Shown here piece by piece: positions 1 through 6,580 of a stretch of DNA of 21,805 bases. Source of the DNA: JAVBME01 sp031552765 (GTDB lineage: Bacteria; Bacillota; Negativicutes; Acidaminococcales; JAISLQ01); contig JAVBME010000033.1 of the NCBI GenBank assembly GCA_031552765.1, positions 1 through 21,805 of the forward strand, in the 5' to 3' direction. Position numbers and translations under genes: made by a program. Below the pieces are notes generated by a model, which ran no database searches, was not told the DNA's origin, and worked only from the letters and a program-made list of their open reading frames with translations. Position 1 is the stretch's first letter; every line of letters begins with the position of its first letter.

Positions 1-233
1 CGATTATTTGTTTCATTATCCACGGGGTTTTGTAACCGGCGTCAAGGGCTACTGTTTCTATTTCAGGCTGGCTGGTCAGCAATCTTTCATAAAGAGTGTC
101 GAAGCTCTGGCTGTCGTGTAGATTACCGGGGGAGACTTGAACGTCGAGGATGAAGTTGTTTTTGTCACAGGCGGTGTTGGCAGAGTAGGCAAAACATTGT
201 TCGTGTTCGCCTTTATGAAAGAGGCCGCTTTCA
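1..233 (-). pseudogene. IS1182 transposase, C-terminal piece (partial, runs off window)
   Basis: Read on the minus strand from 232, the frame begins ESGLFHKGEHEQCFAYSANT and continues with CDKNNFILDVQVSPGNLHDS and then LDAGYKTPW. This is the second half of the IS1182-family DDE domain; the LDAGYK motif carries the second catalytic aspartate. The frame is open to the window edge without a stop. It has no start of its own, because the IS3 element at 234-1578 separates it from its N-terminal half at 1579-2219. The product is therefore not expected to be made. Confidence 0.85.
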
Positions 234-313
234 TGAAGTAGTAACCTCAAGGTAGACATGCAAAAAGAGCATGTCTACTTTTTCTATGTACAATAGAATA
301 TGAGGTGAAAAAC

Positions 314-706
314 ATGAAAGTAACAGGCCGCCCAAAAGGCGGGAAGAATCGGCACTGGTCAACAGCAGAAAAACTGCGGATAGTAAAGCGGTATTTCGAA
401 GAAAAGATAGGCGAAAAGAGGTTAGCGAGCCAGGAACATGTATCAAACGGCCTGTTGCACAGGTGGATACGCCGGTACATGGAAGATGGAGAAAAAGGCC
501 TTGAAAACAAGAAGAAAACCGGGAACCGGTTTTCAGCCCTGCATGTCAGCAAAAGCCTGACGGAAACAGAGCGGCTACGGTTGCTGGTGGCTAAACAAGA
601 GGTGGAAATAGCCAGATTAAAAAACGGGTACACCATAGAAGGGAGTGGTGCAAACAAGGTGTTCGTTACTTTAAGCGGTGTGAGTATCAAATCATCGAAA
701 AAATAA
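314..706 (+). CDS. IS3-family transposase OrfA (HTH subunit)
   Basis: A 130-residue DNA-binding subunit of the IS3-family transposase. The start beginning MKVTGRPKGG is chosen because GAGGTG lies 7-8 bases before it; a GTG three codons upstream overlaps that ribosome site. Residues 15-65 contain the helix-turn-helix region (STAEKLRIVKRYFEE, then VSNGLLHRWIRRY). Residues 83-103 contain a leucine-rich segment (ETERLRLLVAKQEVEIARLK) of the type that mediates OrfA/OrfAB multimerisation. At the LKN codons near 619-625 sits the -1 slippery heptamer A AAA AAC in the correct phase, from which the OrfAB fusion would be made. OrfA appears intact. Confidence 0.85.
   Translation: MKVTGRPKGGKNRHWSTAEKLRIVKRYFEEKIGEKRLASQEHVSNGLLHRWIRRYMEDGEKGLENKKKTGNRFSALHVSKSLTETERLRLLVAKQEVEIARLKNGYTIEGSGANKVFVTLSGVSIKSSKK
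619..625 (+). promoter_or_regulatory. Programmed -1 frameshift heptamer A AAA AAC
   Basis: In the orfA frame the codons are TTA AAA AAC GGG, so A619 with AAA AAC forms the canonical X XXY YYZ heptamer in the right phase. A -1 slip enters the frame reading CGG GTA CAC, which is open from 595 and continues into orfB (YFKRCEYQIIEKI, then LTGVNRSGYYKW). Slippage at A-rich heptamers of this kind is the established way IS3-family elements make the OrfAB transposase. Confidence 0.75.
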
Positions 707-1538
707 GGGGAAAATATTCTGTAGGGTTTTTATGTTTGCTCACAGGGGTAAACCGCTCTGGTTATTACAAATGGCGCAATCGTCAGGGAGAGCCAAATCG
801 GCATGAACGCAAAAGACAATTTATCACTGACCTTTTGAAACAAAAACATAGCAAATTTCCTTCTTACGGCTATCATAGGCTGGCTGCTGTTGTGAGGCGT
901 GAAACTTCTCTACTATTCAGCGACAATCTTGCTCACCGATGCTGCAAGCAAGCCGGCATTCATTCCAAAGCCAGGCATTACAGATACCGCAGACCTGGAG
1001 GCGAGCATATTGCCTACCCAAATATGGTGGCTGGCAATTGGAATGCCAAACAACCGTTGAAGCTGATTGTATCAGATATGACCTGCATCAGACACAAAGG
1101 CAAGCTACATGAATGGGTCTATATGCTCGACACTTTCAACAACGAAATCATCGCAAGCCATCTGGCAAGGCGCCAAGGTGATCCAAGACCCTATTACCAA
1201 TGTTTGGAAGACCTCAAACAAAAAAAGGATGAACAAACGCCCGTTACCCTTCACACAGACCAAGGAGCTGTCTATTCATCCAGAGCTTTTGCCAAAGCTC
1301 ATGAAAAGCAACCATACTCCGTTCCATGTCGCGAGCAGGAACCCCAACGGACAATCCTGTTATTGAATCTCTAAACGGCTGGTTGAAGCAAGAAATGCGG
1401 CTGGATTTTGACTTGTAAAAGTATGACGACTTCCATGTATTTCTCGATGAGTTCGTTCATTACTACAACTATTTCAGACCCGCCTATGCGCTTAATTACA
1501 AAAACCCTGTCCAATTCAAGATCGAACAAGGCTTTTGA
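625..1538 (+). pseudogene. IS3-family transposase OrfB, frameshifted and truncated
   Basis: This is the catalytic rve-type integrase subunit, read from the frameshift site rather than from the in-frame TTG at 736. The N-terminal HTH_21-like segment reads LTGVNRSGYYKWRN. The catalytic residues are visible as VSDMTCI (first Asp), LHTDQGAVYSS (second Asp) and PVIESLNGWLKQE (Glu). After HEK near 1300-1306 the frame changes by one base, apparently one A lost from an A-run. The true continuation RSMSRAGTPTDNPVIES is in another frame. That frame is then stopped by TAA at 1416-1418, before KYDDFHVFLDEFVHYYNYF and a final stop at 1536-1538. Two independent lesions make the product inactive as it stands. 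Confidence 0.85.
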
Positions 1539-1578
1539 TTTACTCTTTTTTGCTGTCTACTTTTACTTGACTACTTCA

Positions 1579-2219
1579 CTTTCAGGGTCTGTTGTACTTT
1601 TTTTTGTGTTCCTCGTCTGGGGTGGGCCTTGTTTAGGTTTTAATGGCTTTTTGCCGTAAGACTCCCGGTCTTCACAGATTTCTTTGTCCAGTTGCGCCTG
1701 ATAGGTGCGGGTTTGTTTGTCTATTATTTCATTTGTGGCTTTTTTCTTGTTGGCTCTGGCTTTTATATGAGTTGCGTCGATAAATACGGCGCTTGCGTCT
1801 ATGAAGCCGTGCTTGGAGGCTTCTTGTAATACTCGGGCAAATATCCGCTCGAATATGTCGGTGTCTTTAAAGCGCCGGGCGTAGTTTTTGCCGAAGGTGG
1901 AAAAGTGCGGGACGGGTTCGGTGAGTTCGTAGCCGATAAACCAGCGATAGGCATTGTTTACTTCAATTTCTCTTATGGTTTGACGCATGGAGGGGATACC
2001 GAATATATATTGAATGAAGACTATTTTAAAGAGGCTTACCGGGTCTATGCCGGGTTTGCCCCATTTGTCTTCTTTGTAGAGGCCTTCTACTTCTTCATAG
2101 ATGAAGTTAAAGTCTATGGCTTTTTCTATTTGGCGTACCAGGTGGTTTTTAGGTACGAGGTCTTCAAGGCAGAGAAATTGGATTTGTTTTTGTTTGTCAC
2201 GGTCTTTCTTTTGGTACAT
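1579..2219 (-). pseudogene. IS1182 transposase, N-terminal piece
   Basis: The N-terminal half of an IS1182-family transposase starts MYQKKDRDKQKQIQFLCLED. It contains the family's DUF772-like region (GKPGIDPVSLFKIVFIQYIFG, SMRQTIREIEVNNAYRWFIG, then PHFSTFGKNYARRF) and the first catalytic aspartate in VFIDATHIKA near residue 148. The frame leaves transposase sequence at DPES and terminates a few codons inside the IS3 element, at 1563. The rest of the protein is encoded at 1-233. The ribosome site GGGGGTGA lies in the 3' arm of a 16-bp perfect hairpin directly before the start codon. Confidence 0.85.
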
Positions 2220-2226
2220 GAATATT

Positions 2227-2264
2227 TCACCCCCAGAACTATTTTAACATAGTTCTGGGGGTGA
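2227..2264 (-). promoter_or_regulatory. 16-bp perfect hairpin masking the transposase ribosome binding site
   Basis: Arms 2227-2242 and 2249-2264 are exact inverted complements around a 6-base loop. Read on the minus strand, the 3' arm ends in GGGGGTGA, 7 bases before the ATG at 2219, so the hairpin would sequester the ribosome site in any transcript entering from outside. On the plus strand the hairpin is followed by TGTCTTTTT, so it could also stop transcription leaving the element. Confidence 0.6.
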
Positions 2265-2314
2265 TGTCTTTTTGTCTACAGTCTGTGGAGCCTCCATGGA
2301 GGGCGCCTCATGTA

Positions 2315-2629
2315 TCAGGAGTCGGCAAAATCCGTGTTGTCGGTTTCCCATCGTTTGACCATACAGTAGCCCCAAGGAGTAAAGAGGCCAAAAGTTACAG
2401 CGCAGAGAACGAGTATTATAAGCCAGTTGGCCAAAAAACCCATGCCGGAGCCGTGAAAGGTGAGCTGGCGTCCGCTTACGTAGGTGTTGGAGGCTATCCA
2501 GCGCTGTTGGGCGGAATAGGCCCAGGGGAAGAACAGGCCGAGCGTCAGGACGCTGGCGACGAACGTCCAGAGCATCAGCCAGAAACAGCCAAGTCCGGAG
2601 CCGCGAAATTCAAAAGCATGTTTTGCCAT
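2315..2629 (-). CDS. Small two-repeat DUF898-like membrane protein
   Basis: A predicted 104-residue membrane protein starting MAKHAFEFRGSG, chosen over longer upstream starts because GGAGGT lies about 8 bases before this ATG. It consists of two repeats of about 42 residues. The first (7-48) has FRGSGLG, a hydrophobic helix, TLGLFFPWAY and WIASNT. The second (58-99) has FHGSGMG, a helix, TFGLFTPWGY and WETDNT. The FxGSG / helix / LGLFxPWxY pattern matches the repeat seen in DUF898 (YjgN-like) inner-membrane proteins, but only two units are present. Function is unknown. It has its own likely promoter and sits downstream of the terminator of the lipoprotein gene. Confidence 0.72.
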   Translation of the reverse strand: MAKHAFEFRGSGLGCFWLMLWTFVASVLTLGLFFPWAYSAQQRWIASNTYVSGRQLTFHGSGMGFLANWLIILVLCAVTFGLFTPWGYCMVKRWETDNTDFADS

Positions 2630-2662
2630 ATATTTATTACCTCCAAAGTATATATTTATAAG

Positions 2663-2692
2663 AGTATAGCATATTTGCGGTTTATGTGTGAA
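2663..2692 (-). promoter_or_regulatory. Likely sigma-70-type promoter for the DUF898-like gene
   Basis: On the minus strand TTCACA (2692-2687) and TATACT (2668-2663) are separated by 18 bases. The -10 box lies about 34 bases before the start codon at 2629. The spacing and near-consensus boxes support it, but no transcription start is known. Confidence 0.45.
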
Positions 2693-2707
2693 ATAAATCC
2701 GGGTAGT

Positions 2708-2743
2708 AAAACGGCTCCTGCCTTGTAAAAAGGCGGGAGCCGT
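2708..2743 (-). terminator. Intrinsic terminator of the lipoprotein gene
   Basis: A 14-bp stem with one mismatch (arms 2711-2724 and 2730-2743, 5-base loop), GC-rich, begins 6 bases after the stop codon of the minus-strand lipoprotein gene. On that strand it is followed by a short TTTT run. The T-run is brief, so termination may be partial. Confidence 0.65.
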
Positions 2744-2749
2744 CAAAAC

Positions 2750-4375
2750 TTAACGTTTGGGAACTGGCCGCTGGAAGCCGCCGGCGCGCCCGCCGCCGCC
2801 ATGTCCGGCGCCACCGTGGAATGCCGGAGAATTGTGGCGCTCAGGGCGTTCTATACGGGCAGGCGGCTGCTTGTCACTGCCCGGCTTGACCGGCTGGCGG
2901 TGTGTGCCGTTGCCTTCGCCGCCGGGCTTGGCAGGTTCGTTAGGCCTGTTGGCCGGGTGTTCGGGCGGGTGGTAAGTACCAGAGCCGCCTTCGCCAGGTC
3001 GTACAACTGGGTGAGGCGGTGGCGGCGTAGGTTTGGGCCTGGGGCCGGGTGGTCCGGGGTGTGGGCCGGGACCTGGCGGGCCTGGATGCGGGCCGGGACC
3101 GGGTGGTCCTGGAGGAGGGCCGGGAGGGTGTGGAGGTGGCCCTGGCGGCCTTGGCGGGCCTGGAGGAGGCGGATATGGATATGGATAGGGATAGGGATAG
3201 GGATAGGGGTAAACAAAAGGCGCATAGAAATAGTCATCGTCGTAGAACCAGTCGCCTACCATCAGTACTAACGCTGTGCCGGCCAGTATAGTGGCCGCTT
3301 CATTATCGTCGTTTTTGTCGTCGTCATAATAATTGTTGATGACAGTGCTTCCGCCAGTGCCGGTTGCGTTTGCCGGTGTGCTTGTTGCCGGCGTAGTGAC
3401 CGGTGTGGAAGGCCCGGAGGTCGGCGGTGTGGCTCCTCCAGCAGGAGTTTGGCTGCCGCCCGCAGGCGGGGTAGCGCCTATGGTCGGCGGCGTGGCGCCG
3501 GTTTTTGGCAATTTTACCTGGAAATTATCCAGTGTTTTTTCTTCCAGGAGCTTGCCGTCCATGGCGTAATGCTTATAACTGCCGGTCAGGGTGTAACCGT
3601 CAGTGTTTTGTTCGACCAGGCCGGTCGCATATTCGATAGCTTCTTTAAGTTGGCCGTTGGAATAGTATGTATTCACCGGGCCGTCCAGGTAGCCTGTGGT
3701 AGCTGTAGCCGTAAGCTTGACTTTACCGCTGGGGTAGTATACTTTTATCGGCCCGTCGGCCAGGTCATCCTTATAGGATATTTCGGTGCGTACTTTGCCT
3801 TGAGGCACATAATACTGGGTTTGTATGCCGTCACGCAGTAGTGTGCCATCAGGATCGCCGCTGTCGCCAAAACGGAACTCGGTCTTGATTTCTTTATTGC
3901 CGGCCTTGTCCTGGTATTGCATGACGCTGCCGCGGTCACCGTTTATTTTGTAGTCATATTGTATGCTTTTGCCGTCATCGAAATACCCGACTTCGGAAGT
4001 AAGTTTGCCTTCTTTGTATACCATAGCGGTATGCAGCTTGCCGGTATCTGGATAATAAATATTGTAGACGCCGCTTCTTTTGCCGTCGGCGACGTCGTAT
4101 ACCAAGGTAGCCGGTTTGTCGCCGTTTTTGTTTATGACGCGCCCGGTATACACGGCGTTGTTGTCCGAACGGTAGATAAGCCCGTCTTCGCCAAGTTTTA
4201 CCCGGTCAAAATTGAGGATAGCGCCCTTGTATTTAGCCAGTTCCTTGGCGTCCGCAAGCCCCTGGTATTCTTTGGGCGCGGCCTGGGAACAGCCAAAGGT
4301 GAAAAAACACACGCAAAACAAACATAAAACGATGCTTGGTAAAAGTTTTTTATAGCTGCTTTTTATGACAAACAC
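2750..4375 (-). CDS. Proline-rich lipoprotein with YwqK/MORN-like repeats
   Basis: A 541-residue predicted lipoprotein. Residues 1-29 are a lipoprotein signal ending FTFGC, with Cys29 as the lipid-modified residue. Residues 45-280 hold repeated units such as GVYNIYYPDTGKL, GPIKVYYPSGKVK and GPVNTYYSNGQLK, which are MORN-variant repeats of the YwqK type. A Pro/Thr linker follows (285-345), then a hydrophobic helix (AATILAGTALVLMVG, near 360), a run of Tyr-Pro dipeptides, and a tail dominated by Pro and Gly. The tail ends basic (FQRPVPKR). The start is GTG at 4375, but AGGAGG abuts that codon directly, which is oddly close; I see no better in-frame ATG. It lies 30 bp after the QueG-like gene at 4406 and may share its transcript. 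Function is unknown; a surface or envelope-associated role is an inference. Confidence 0.75.
   Translation of the reverse strand: MFVIKSSYKKLLPSIVLCLFCVCFFTFGCSQAAPKEYQGLADAKELAKYKGAILNFDRVKLGEDGLIYRSDNNAVYTGRVINKNGDKPATLVYDVADGKRSGVYNIYYPDTGKLHTAMVYKEGKLTSEVGYFDDGKSIQYDYKINGDRGSVMQYQDKAGNKEIKTEFRFGDSGDPDGTLLRDGIQTQYYVPQGKVRTEISYKDDLADGPIKVYYPSGKVKLTATATTGYLDGPVNTYYSNGQLKEAIEYATGLVEQNTDGYTLTGSYKHYAMDGKLLEEKTLDNFQVKLPKTGATPPTIGATPPAGGSQTPAGGATPPTSGPSTPVTTPATSTPANATGTGGSTVINNYYDDDKNDDNEAATILAGTALVLMVGDWFYDDDYFYAPFVYPYPYPYPYPYPYPPPPGPPRPPGPPPHPPGPPPGPPGPGPHPGPPGPGPHPGPPGPRPKPTPPPPHPVVRPGEGGSGTYHPPEHPANRPNEPAKPGGEGNGTHRQPVKPGSDKQPPARIERPERHNSPAFHGGAGHGGGGRAGGFQRPVPKR
3170..3209 (+). repeat. Hexamer tandem repeat (GGATAT/GGGATA) with G-quadruplex pattern
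   Basis: The stretch encoding the Tyr-Pro dipeptides of the lipoprotein is a 6-bp tandem repeat. On the plus strand its later copies give four G-runs (3188-3190, 3194-3196, 3200-3202, 3206-3209), each separated by ATA. This meets the usual pattern for an intramolecular G-quadruplex. The plus strand is the template strand of this gene. Confidence 0.75.
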
Positions 4376-4405
4376 CTCCTTTTGGCTTTTGAAGTTACGT
4401 CTATA

Positions 4406-5266
4406 TCACAGGCCTGCCGGAATCCCGCTTTCACAGGGTACTGCAGTCTGGCACATCCCGCAACCGTAACCGTCGAGGCCAAAATGCTCGCGGTTGTAAT
4501 CGGTGGAATAACCGCGCAAAAAAGCGCGGCAAGGCGGTTTGTCATGGCCTTGTTCGCTAAGCGCGCCGGCTGGGCAGCGTTTTATGCAGAGGCCGCAGGT
4601 GCCTTTGACAAAATACAGGCAGTAAGCGTTCTTGTCGGTATATGGACGTTTATCGGCGGGAAGGTCTATTTTCACCACTATGGATCCGGTGCGGTGGGCT
4701 TTGCCCAGCGGGGTGATGAGACCGTCGCACAGGCCGAAAGTGCCGAGGCCGGCGGCGTGGGCCATGTGGCGTTCCGACCATTTAGATGTAAAAACCTGTT
4801 CGGGAGTCTCAAGGCGCGTCCATTCCGGGTGCAGGATGGGCGCAATGCATTTATAGCCCGCTTGTGTCAGTGCTTCTGTCATGTGCTCGCGCAGTGCGTC
4901 GTTTACCAGCTCGCCAAATATGCGCGAACGCGACCAACGCTCGGAAAGGTCGTGGAAAGCTTTGCCGCATTCGGCTTTGCTGAGCGCGGTTTGCGGTAGT
5001 ATCCAACTGACGACGGTCAGTTCTTGCGGGCCGAACTGCTCCTCCGGGTAAACTTTGGCAAATATCTCCGCCGGCGTCCAGTGATCGAGGCCGCAGCCAT
5101 CAGCGCTCTTATAGCGGGCAAAGATGGGGTCGGCACCATTAGCAAAACCGACCAGCGGCTTATCCCATATTTTCTCCTCGTCGTATTTTTCCCCCATGCG
5201 GTTGACCGGGCTGGTCAGGATAAAATGCGTGACTAGTTCCCGTAGCCATTCTTTTTTGTCAGCCAT
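4406..5266 (-). CDS. QueG-like 4Fe-4S oxidoreductase (paralog 2)
   Basis: A 286-residue iron-sulfur protein resembling the epoxyqueuosine reductase (QueG) / reductive dehalogenase group. The start MADKKEW is preceded by GGGGGTGG; a longer TTG start would include that ribosome site. HAAGLGTFGLCDGLITP (170-186) matches the AGLG...ITP segment typical of the group. Two cysteine sets follow: C216, C224, C227, C231 (CGLCIKRCP), and C246, C269, C272, C278 (CGMCQTAVPC), enough for two [4Fe-4S] clusters. Known members use a corrinoid, but I cannot confirm corrinoid binding here. The substrate is unknown. Its closest relative is the next gene upstream, 26 bp away and of identical length, so the pair arose by tandem duplication and is probably co-transcribed. 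Confidence 0.75.
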   Translation of the reverse strand: MADKKEWLRELVTHFILTSPVNRMGEKYDEEKIWDKPLVGFANGADPIFARYKSADGCGLDHWTPAEIFAKVYPEEQFGPQELTVVSWILPQTALSKAECGKAFHDLSERWSRSRIFGELVNDALREHMTEALTQAGYKCIAPILHPEWTRLETPEQVFTSKWSERHMAHAAGLGTFGLCDGLITPLGKAHRTGSIVVKIDLPADKRPYTDKNAYCLYFVKGTCGLCIKRCPAGALSEQGHDKPPCRAFLRGYSTDYNREHFGLDGYGCGMCQTAVPCESGIPAGL

Positions 5267-5292
5267 AACATCCACCCCCAACTTTTCTTTTA

Positions 5293-6153
5293 CTACAGTC
5301 CTTTCGGTATGCCGCTTTCACAGGGCACGGCGGTCTGGCACATGCCGCAGCCGTAGCCTTCAAGGCCGTAGGCCTCTTTGTTGTATTTTACTGTGTCGCC
5401 ATGTAAATAGGCGCGGCAGGTTTTTTTGTCGTGGCCTTGTTCGCCGACGGCGCCGGCCGGGCAGCGTTTTATACAGAGGCCGCAAGTTCCATTGGCGAAA
5501 TACAGGCAATAAGCGTGGTGATTTGTGTAGGGGCGTTTGTCAGGTTCTATGTTTGCCATTACAACGACAGAGCCCAGACGGTGGGCCTTGCCTGCCGGGG
5601 TGATGAGACCGTCGCACAAGCCAAAAGTGCCGAGGCCGGCGGCGTGGGCGACATGGCGCTCCGACCAGTTGCAGGTATAGGTGAGGTTGGGGTCGTCAAA
5701 GCTGGCATACTCGGCGTGGCGGGCAGGCGAAATGGCTTTATAGCCTGCTTGGCGCAGGCTGCTTTGCATGTATTCGCGCAATTGGATATTGATAGGTTCG
5801 CCAATTATGCGTGAGCGCGACCAGCGCTCGGCAGGGTATTTATCGGTTTTTGCGCAGTCAGAGCGTGACTTTTCCGTTTGCGGCAATATCCAACTGACAA
5901 CGGTCAGGTCTTCCGGCGTAACCTTTTCCTCCGGATAAGCTTTGGCAAAAATCTCCGCCGGCGTCCAGTGCCGCGGTCCGCAGACCCCGGCCTCTTTGAA
6001 ACTGTCAAAGATGGGGTCGGCGCCGCTGGCAAAACCTACAAGCACCCTGTCCCACATCTTTTCGTCACCGTAATTCTCCCCCATACGGTTGTCCGGGCTG
6101 TTTTGGATAAATCCCATAGCTAAATCTTCAAACCATTTTTTGTTACCAGACAT
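5293..6153 (-). CDS. QueG-like 4Fe-4S oxidoreductase (paralog 1)
   Basis: A 286-residue paralog of the following gene, starting MSGNKKWFEDL; GGGGGGAA lies about 6-7 bases upstream of the ATG. Long blocks are shared with its neighbour, including NRMGE, ADPIF, HWTPAEIFAK, LTVVSWILPQT, ERWSRSRI, HAAGLGTFGLCDGLITP, GTCGLCIKRCPAGA and YGCGMCQTAVPCESGIP. All eight cluster-type cysteines are kept. Differences concentrate in the N-terminal half and around the 100-160 region, where substrate contacts might lie. Family knowledge suggests a soluble reductase with two [4Fe-4S] clusters and possibly a corrinoid. It is the first gene of a minus-strand block and is transcribed away from the sigma-54 activator gene. 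A true queuosine role is doubtful, since a cell needs only one QueG. Confidence 0.75.
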   Translation of the reverse strand: MSGNKKWFEDLAMGFIQNSPDNRMGENYGDEKMWDRVLVGFASGADPIFDSFKEAGVCGPRHWTPAEIFAKAYPEEKVTPEDLTVVSWILPQTEKSRSDCAKTDKYPAERWSRSRIIGEPINIQLREYMQSSLRQAGYKAISPARHAEYASFDDPNLTYTCNWSERHVAHAAGLGTFGLCDGLITPAGKAHRLGSVVVMANIEPDKRPYTNHHAYCLYFANGTCGLCIKRCPAGAVGEQGHDKKTCRAYLHGDTVKYNKEAYGLEGYGCGMCQTAVPCESGIPKGL

Positions 6154-6580
6154 AATTACGTTCCCCCCCATATCAGCAAATTAATTTATGATAAAAAAAT
6201 AACTGACAGATCGTAAAAATGCAAATTGAAATTATTGAGAGAAAATTATAGTAAATATATTTTAACACAATATGGAAAAATAATAATGAATGTTGCAGTT
6301 TATTTTCAAAAATATCATATAATATTGTTAAACTATTGCCGATCAGAAAGAGCGTGAGAACATGCCAGACAATAAACTTGCCAATAAAACGGCGGATTTG
6401 GAAAAATTTATAAACAGGTGCGCCAGGATGCGGGATGAGGAATTATAGCGGTCTTTGGGTTCGTCTGCTTTGATTTTTATTTTTGATTTAATTACGGACA
6501 AAGCTTTGAATATTGTATTGCAGCGTGTTAAACTTTTATTAGACAAAGCTTGTTTCGTTTTTGAAACGGGGGAGGTAAGT
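6154..6580. other. Intergenic region between divergent genes
   Basis: An AT-rich 427-bp gap separates the minus-strand QueG-like pair from the activator gene. It holds a likely -10 box TATAAT at 6318-6323 (plus strand, no convincing -35), a possible 28-codon ORF at 6362-6448, and a leader of about 250 bases before the activator. I see no -24/-12 site for the minus-strand genes and no recognisable RNA element. Confidence 0.6.
6362..6448 (+). CDS. Possible leader micro-ORF, 28 aa
   Basis: An ATG-started frame (MPDNKLANKTADLEKFINRC, then ARMRDEEL) ends in TAG about 130 bases before the activator gene. Its composition is protein-like, with mixed charged and hydrophobic residues and an amphipathic look, and it lies downstream of the TATAAT at 6318. 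The ribosome site is weak (GTGAGAA). It could be a small protein, a regulatory leader peptide, or chance. Confidence 0.3.
   Translation: MPDNKLANKTADLEKFINRCARMRDEEL

Larger units (their letters stand above)
234..1578 (+). mobile_element. IS3-family insertion sequence, 1345 bp
   Basis: Both termini are readable. The left end begins TGAAGTAGTAACCTCAAGGT. The right end, read inward on the other strand, begins TGAAGTAGTCAAGTAAAAGT. They form an imperfect inverted repeat starting with TG, as is usual for IS3 elements. The element is flanked by CTTTCA at 228-233 and at 1579-1584, a target duplication of up to 6 bp. Length and orfA/orfB layout fit the family. The host is an IS1182 transposase gene, so this is a nested insertion. 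It is probably no longer autonomous, because orfB carries a frameshift and a stop codon. Confidence 0.88.
1..2264 (-). mobile_element. IS1182-type insertion sequence, interrupted, left end outside window
   Basis: The two halves of one IS1182/DDE transposase gene lie on the minus strand on either side of an IS3-family insertion. Removing 234-1578 and one copy of the CTTTCA duplication restores a continuous reading frame across the junction (STTDPE followed by SGLFHKGEH). The element continues past base 1. Its right end is not fixed: I place it at or just beyond the perfect hairpin 2227-2264, because I could not match a terminal inverted repeat without the other end. Confidence 0.75.

Noticed and set aside
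1905..2252. Plus-strand frame of 115 codons over the IS1182 gene
   Set aside because: Antisense to the transposase. Its Phe/Tyr-rich content is the complement of Lys/Glu-rich coding.
3170..3209. Short repeats considered as a CRISPR array
   Set aside because: The unit is 6 bp with no spacers and encodes Tyr-Pro dipeptides in frame.
2801..3271. Plus-strand frame of 156 codons rich in Trp and Arg
   Set aside because: It is the antisense image of the Pro/Gly-rich lipoprotein tail. Its composition follows from the complementary codons, and it has no ribosome site or domain.
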